This document shows positions 58,390 to 64,000 of a stretch of 64,000 nt of DNA, one piece after another; the first letter of the stretch is position 1, and each line of letters opens with the position of its first letter. Position numbers and translations under genes: made by a program. This stretch comes from Helichrysum umbraculigerum (Eukaryota; Streptophyta; Magnoliopsida; Asterales; Asteraceae): assembly GCA_949592205.1 (NCBI GenBank), contig CATIUR010000005.1:89706777-89770776 (forward strand). The letters are read 5' to 3'. The notes beneath the pieces were generated by a model. It saw only the letters and a program-made list of their open reading frames with translations. It searched no databases and was not told where the DNA came from.

Positions 58390-60879
58390 TGTAACACCCC
58401 CAAATTTAATGTTTTGCGGAAGCACGATTTGGGTGTTACTAATCAATATACAAAGCACAGAGATATATAGTAAACGACTCTATATGCGTCGTTTTAACAA
58501 AATATATTAATATTGAAAATGTATACAACATTTATAGCTTTCCATAGCTCGAGTTTAAATAAAAGGAGATTTCAGTACATAAGTACTTGTACAAAATATA
58601 CTAATGCAAGAAAATCTCAATCGTCTGTATGCTGACTCGAGCTAAAAATCCTGAAGCCGAAGCAATCTACTGCTTGGTACCTGCGATACATGCTAAATGG
58701 GTCAGCTAAAGCTGGTGAGCTCACAGGTTTGAAATCAAGTAATATAGTATGAACCGCAAGATTTAATAATGATTTGCATCCAGCAAATAAAATGATAGTA
58801 ATCGTGTATACAGCCATGAGCACATAGTTGAGCTTAACTCGAGGGCCGGGTCCCCTATAGAGAATTCCGGGCGAGGTGCCTCCAAAATGCCTAATCAACA
58901 TTCGTCTTCCCAAATATTAGTACGTCCGTTTACCCGGTTAGTGCTTGCTAACCTGAACGTGGAGGGTCAATCCTCTATGGTACCATATACTAATATTCAC
59001 GCTACAACGTATTAACAACTATGCTGACGGAGGACTTTAAATGATTAGTGTGTAAAACTCATGTAGTATATAAAAGTTGTACTTGCATTCACATCTTAAA
59101 AATAAGCATTGTATCACACCCCTAAGTAAAACAGTAAAAAGAGGGGCTATGAGACTCACCTGAGTCTTGTGAGTTTAACTTAATAAACTTGAGTTGATTA
59201 GCCGAGAAATGAAGTCCAAAGACTTGTAACCTGAGGGTGTCCATGACACGCGATGGTTATAAACATGATTGGGTATCTCAAAAGATCACCCTTGTAGTTG
59301 TTACACAACTATATATATATATGTCCAAATTACTACGATTTGGTTGATTTGTTAAGTGTTTGAAAACGTGTACGGCCCGTTGGTGATTAATTGTAATAAT
59401 AGTCCTGATGTTATCAGATTGATTTCGAAGTGTTATACTTGAAAAGTATATTCCATAATGTTTGAAAAGTTGTATCATATAAGCGTTTTGAAGTCATACA
59501 AGTTTGACACTTGGTGAGAAATGTGCTTACGGAATCTAAGTACGGGGGTCCGGGGGCAGCGCCCCTGGCGGGGTCCAAGGGATAAATTTCTACTATATTG
59601 CTTTGGTGAAAAACGCATCTGGGATCTGAATTCGGGTAAAATCGAGTGATAAATTTCGAGTCTCGACACTTAGTAAAAATCTGAGTTTTCTGTGTTTTGC
59701 GACACAATATGCGACACAAAAGTTTGTCATGTGACACAAGGGTTGTGTCGCATAGAAATGCGACACAATACCTATACGACACAAGGGTTGTGTCGTATAG
59801 ATTCGAGATGCTGATTCAACAGCGACATAGTGATTGTGTCGTATGAAAATACGACATAAGATGCGACACAACATTGTGTCGTAAAGGGTACGACACAAAA
59901 GGATTTATACGACACTAGGTGCGACATAACAGGCAAAATACGACACTACATGCGACACAAGGCTTGTGTCGCATTGAAGAACACCAGCCCAGAAAGTCCG
60001 ACTGTCGAGATTTTTCCGCCAAAAACCCAATTCAAACCCGTTTTTAAGCTATAAAATCGTGTTCTACACTTTGTAATGGACATATATAAGTTATATAAAC
60101 AACTAACAAGTGAAAAATATTAGGAATCGAAAGGTTTCGGGATTTTGTCGGAAACTTACAAAGTGGCGAAATGGAAATCCGGAAAGATAGAAGTGTAGAT
60201 CGTTGAGAGGTGGTCGTGAATCTCTAAAAATATTGATGATCCGAGTGCGTTTGATTGTGTTATTTGATGAATTAGATGGATGTTGGTGGTGGTTTGTTTG
60301 AGAGAAAAAGAAGAGAGGAGAGATAGAGAGAAATGAGAAATGAGAAAAGGAGGTGAATGGTGGAGGTTAAACCTCCTCCTTTTTCAGTCTTCGCCCCGCG
60401 CTCCGCGTGGTGTTCGTTTTCTCCGTCATTTAACGTTTTAACAAATATTTCGCGCGTTAATTATCCATTTTAAAATACGAATTTTGTTTAATGATTTAAT
60501 TAAATTGTTTTACCAATTATCTAATAATTTAAAGATTTAAAATGTGATTTAAATAATTTGCGTATTTTGTTGTTAATTTGGTAAGTTTCAATTGTACGAA
60601 GTGGGACAACTTTGGGAATAAAATTTAAACAGTAGTTTGGACTCAGTAATGTTTTCAGATAATGTTTTACACTTAAATATAAATTGTGTCACCAACGTCC
60701 ATATGTATGGAACCGAAATACATTCGATTTAAATTGCGTACGATTTAATCAAATCGCAAAGTTTGTATATATTCATCAATATATAATTCGATACATTAAT
60801 TAGCCTAACACAGAACTAATTACATGTATTAACAGAGAATTAGGCACTAATTACTAGTCCTAATTTGACGAGTGTTACA
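58390..60879 (-). mobile_element. Second nested solo LTR of the same Gypsy family
   Basis: Plus-strand ends are TGTAACACCC and GAGTGTTACA. Flanked by ACTTC at 58385-58389 and 60880-60884, a perfect 5-bp duplication. 2490 bp; the outer part (58390-59300) is close to the LTR at 6455-7400, the middle differs. No internal sequence remains. Contains the GCGACACAA hairpin array and a GC-rich insert-like patch at 59543-59575. Confidence 0.93.
59699..59973. repeat. Hairpin array in LTR (motif GCGACACAA/TTGTGTCGC)
   Basis: Best hairpins: arms ATACGACACAA and TTGTGTCGTAT (11 bp each, perfect) at 59774-59798, and arms GCGACACAA and TTGTGTCGC at 59952-59972. Versions with outer GC and outer TA pairs coexist, changed in both arms. 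About twelve half-sites fill the spaces. Confidence 0.88.
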
Positions 60880-60884
60880 ACTTC

Positions 60885-62984
60885 GAAATTATAACATAGT
60901 CATGGTTGACTACTTCAAAAGCACTACTCGGCCATTGTTATGACCACTCTTCGAATCTACGATTTGACTAACCATAAATATCAGATAACGACACTACTAA
61001 CAAGGAGATCGATGTAGTTAGAACTAACTCATCACTCAGAACCGATACGCCCAATTTCCTCTATTCCATCAGTGCTAAATTCTTCCGACTACTTTCACCA
61101 CACGACTAGGGGAGCACAAACGCCCCGTAAACGCAAGGAAATCTTATCAAAACCTGGAGTGCTACCCCGACTACAAGACCAAGAATCGCCTTGTTGATTC
61201 CATAAAACACTCTTGTAATTCACCCGGATGTAACAATACCCGGCACGTTCTGTAAACCACGAATCGCATATATTAATTACATTTCGCCTTGATTTATAAA
61301 TCTTACTATTTCGTATTGATTGATCGACCTATCGCAAGGTCACATGTTACCTCCTCTAAACGCAACCACGATGATCCTAAAATTTCATGCAAGGATCTCA
61401 TTCACTGAGTATTCCCTTTCGATTCAATAATAGACCGCTATGAGAATGGACTAAATACCATAGAAGTAGAATACCACGGAACTCGTTTAGACAAAATGCA
61501 CCTGGCATAGGGACGGGTTGCACAACTCCATGAGAAATCTTCAAGATCTCAACGAAACCGGAAATATCACCTATCTCTAGATGATGGAGACCAGCGACGA
61601 AGTCGCCACCTTACGACTAAGACTAGTGTGCAGAATAGAACTCACTTGAAACCAGTAAAAATTTCTCTAAGCATGCATAGTATGTGGGAAAACATTTCTC
61701 AACAATTTTTCATAAGATATTCCCCGAGGACCTTTCTCAAAGTAAATCTTTCAACAGCTTCTCACCGGACATCTACTCCGAACTTTCCACAACTACTAAT
61801 TTTCAACGAATTTTTGTAAACAGAATTTCCAACGTGTGGTCAACGACTAGAATTTTTAACATATTGGTTAACCTTCAGTTTCAAATGAATTTTATCATTC
61901 AAGTTTTCAACAGATTTACGTCAGCAAGGATTTTTTTTTTTTAAAAACAAAAATTTCCCCACAAAATGTTTTATGAAATTTTCCAAAATCCATAAGTTAC
62001 TAACAAAATTACCGAAATTACGATGATATTCTTTATTAGCCAAATGAAAACCATATATATGAACCAACACTTGATTCCTCGCTATGATCTAAACCCTAGT
62101 CCCACTTTGAAACTAGGACACAATTAACGGTACAAAATGGCAACACGCAATCTTACAAAGTCAGATCGAGACGGATTTTATAAGGACTAACCTCTCCTTC
62201 ATTTGCAATATCACTGTTTTAGTAAACATTATTCCGTAGGCGATGAAAAGTCCCACTATAGACAGTTACGTGTCAGACGATGACCTATTCTATGAGGGAC
62301 CGACGACATTCCCCCTACCTACTTACTTTGGACAACGATAACAACTTATACATTAGAACATCTGCGGGTCTTCTAACGATTTACATACTGAAGATACGTT
62401 CCAACGGTTTATATTGGATGTAATCCAACGATTCACTCACGTTATCACAACACATGGTTGGGGAGTTACCCGCCATACTCATACGAAACTTGTTACTTAA
62501 TCATGTTTGATCACTTTCTTGACATATCCGACAAACGTTTTACGCATAACGTAAAACACATTATCTAATCATAACTTGAACACCCCTTTTGACTTTGGTG
62601 ATCAACAATTACTCATACGCCTTGTTGGATCATGATTGATCACTATGCGATTTGACTACTGTTCGAACGATGGATTAGTCTTTATTGGACTACTAATTTA
62701 ACAACAAAATGGTGAAGGATAGACCATTTTTACAAATTGATTCAGGCTAGTTAGCACAATTCAAATTTCACTTTAAGGTTGCGGATAAAACTTTTCTCTC
62801 TAGACATGACAATCAATCGAGATCGAAATACCTCCTCTCTCTTTTCTTTTCCAATATTATCTAAGAATTCCGTCAAATCATTGTTATGAGAAAACCTTGT
62901 TCATAGTTCCTCCAGTTTCCGATGGAACTCTAATCTAACAAGGGGAGGAAGGCAAAACGAAATTGAACATCTTACCGCGTAGAA
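60885..62984 (+). other. Unrecognised internal part of the decayed Gypsy
   Basis: By comparison with the intact element this should hold gag, protease and RT, but no motif (zinc knuckle, DTGA, YxDD) could be found in any frame. It may be replaced or decayed beyond recognition by eye. Confidence 0.4.
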
Positions 62985-64000
62985 AGTATAGGAAAAGAAC
63001 CACACCACTCATGATCTCGAATTAGGAGCTGTCGTCTTTACACTCAAAATCTGGAGACACTATCTCTATGGCACTAAGTGCAAAATCTTTACCGATCACA
63101 AAAGTCTCCAGCACATCTTCGATCAAAACGATCTCAACATGAGGCAACGTCGCTGGGTTGAGTTGCTTACCGATTATGACTGCGAAATCAAATACCATCC
63201 GGGCAAAGCAAATGTTGTTGCTAATCCCCTAAGTCGAACAGAACGCACAAGACCACTTCGAGTTCGAGCCCTCAGCCTAACCATATACAATGACCTCATC
63301 ATTCAGATTCTTACCGCTCAACTCAAAGCATTGAAACCCGAAAACATAAAAAATGAGGCCTTGTGCAACATGGAGAAACAATTTGAAATCAAACACAATG
63401 GGGTCAAATACTTCGCTAATCGAATCTGGTTGCCCAATTTTGGGAACCTACGAGACTTGAATGAAGCTCACAAGTCCAAATATTTTATACATCTTGGATC
63501 TGACAAAATGTATCATGGCATCAAAGAGTTGTATTGGTGGCCTAACATGAAAGCTGAAATCGCCACATAAGTCACCAAGTGCCTTACTTGTTCAAAAGTC
63601 AAAGCCGAATATCAGAAACCCTCCAGCCTTCTACAGCAACCGGAAAACCCTCAATGGAAATGGGAGCAGATTACCATGAATTTCATCACTAAACTCTCGA
63701 AAACACCGAGCGGTTGCGATACCATTTGGGTGATCGTCGATAGTCTCACCAAATCTGCTCATTTCCTCGCGATCAAAGAAACCGATAAAATGGAACGCCT
63801 CACATAAATCTATATGAAAGAGATTGTATCTCGACACGGCGTTCCCATCTTGATTATCTCCGATAGGGATAGTCGTTTCACATCTCGCTTTTGGCAATCA
63901 CTTCAAAAATCATTGGGTACTCGTCTGAAAATATGTGTACTGCATATCATCCTCAAACCGACGGCCAAAGCGAACGAACCATACAAACACTAGAGAATAT
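62985..64000 (+). pseudogene. Gypsy pol remnant: RNase H and integrase
   Basis: Starts near HDLELGAVVF, runs through FTDHKSLQHIF and, from 63139, MRQRRWVELLTDYDCEIKYH...HPGKANVVA, then the integrase zinc-binding region (HKSKYFIHLGSDKMYHG, YWWPNMKAEIAT) to a stop at 63568-63570. Integrase continues with KCLTCSKVKAE, FITKLSKT and ISDRDSRFTS, but has another stop near 63805 and a frameshift near 63930. Most residues match the intact copy at 8943-13400, confirming the same family. Not functional. Confidence 0.9.

Larger units (their letters stand above)
51560..64000 (+). mobile_element. Decayed Ty3/Gypsy element, + strand, hosting two nested solo LTRs
   Basis: 5' LTR at 51560-54686, PBS at 54687-54701, a leader closely matching that of the young element at 6455-16926, a short upstream ORF, then pol remnants at 62985-64000. 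The 3' end is beyond the window. The leader is interrupted by a solo LTR at 54752-57177 and the internal region by another at 58390-60879. Gag, protease and most of RT could not be recognised between 57608 and 62985. The presumed left target duplication is AAAAC (51555-51559). Confidence 0.85.

Overview
The window is nuclear DNA of a flowering plant, almost certainly a eudicot. It is AT-rich, has spliced genes with GT-AG introns, and is dominated by nested transposable elements. Repeat types and retroelement proteins hint at Asteraceae, but that is a weak inference. Only two ordinary host genes are visible, both on the + strand and apparently intact: a type III/SUT4-like sucrose transporter (five exons, 18291-24510) and a MATE/DETOXIFICATION efflux carrier of the DTX48-51 type (two exons, 29986-31944). 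Layout: 1-3590 is most of a hAT DNA transposon with an uninterrupted 703-aa transposase, CCGGTTT-rich subterminal repeats and a 169-bp tandem repeat; its left end lies outside the window. 3.6-6.45 kb is non-coding with two small MITE-like elements. 6455-16926 is a complete, very young Ty3/Gypsy chromovirus-like retrotransposon on the - strand, with 2454-bp LTRs nearly identical to each other, a TCTAC target duplication, PBS, PPT, a 1485-aa gag-pol ORF and an extra 161-aa coiled-coil ORF ahead of gag. It sits about 1.4 kb upstream of the sucrose transporter. 24.5-30 kb is intergenic and carries inverted-repeat MITEs, a TRIM, a Stowaway-like MITE, an AT microsatellite and a SINE. Downstream of the MATE gene, 32591-33454 is a fold-back element, probably Mutator-like, with a 10-bp TSD and a core of telomere-like TTTAGGG repeats facing CCCTAAA repeats. 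33935-43755 is a Ty1/Copia-type element (ATTTC TSD) that keeps a broken gag but no recognisable pol; its gag is split by a 2500-bp solo LTR (GAGTA TSD). 43.8-51.5 kb holds a MITE, a LINE remnant, a small hAT element with a perfect 8-bp TSD, and the decayed 3' part of a SIRE-like LTR element with an accessory ORF. From 51560 to the window end is a second, decayed member of the Gypsy family on the + strand. Two solo LTRs of the same family (54752-57177 and 58390-60879, each with a perfect 5-bp TSD) have inserted into it in the opposite orientation. The most unusual signal is shared by the four different LTR types of this Gypsy family. Each carries an array of short GC-rich inverted repeats. The motif is different in every LTR type, yet arms co-vary within an array (for example GCGTCACTT/AAGTGACGC next to GCGACACTT/AAGTGTCGC). 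This looks like a rapidly turning-over hairpin array kept for its structure rather than its sequence. All calls were made by eye from the sequence; no database search or alignment program was run.
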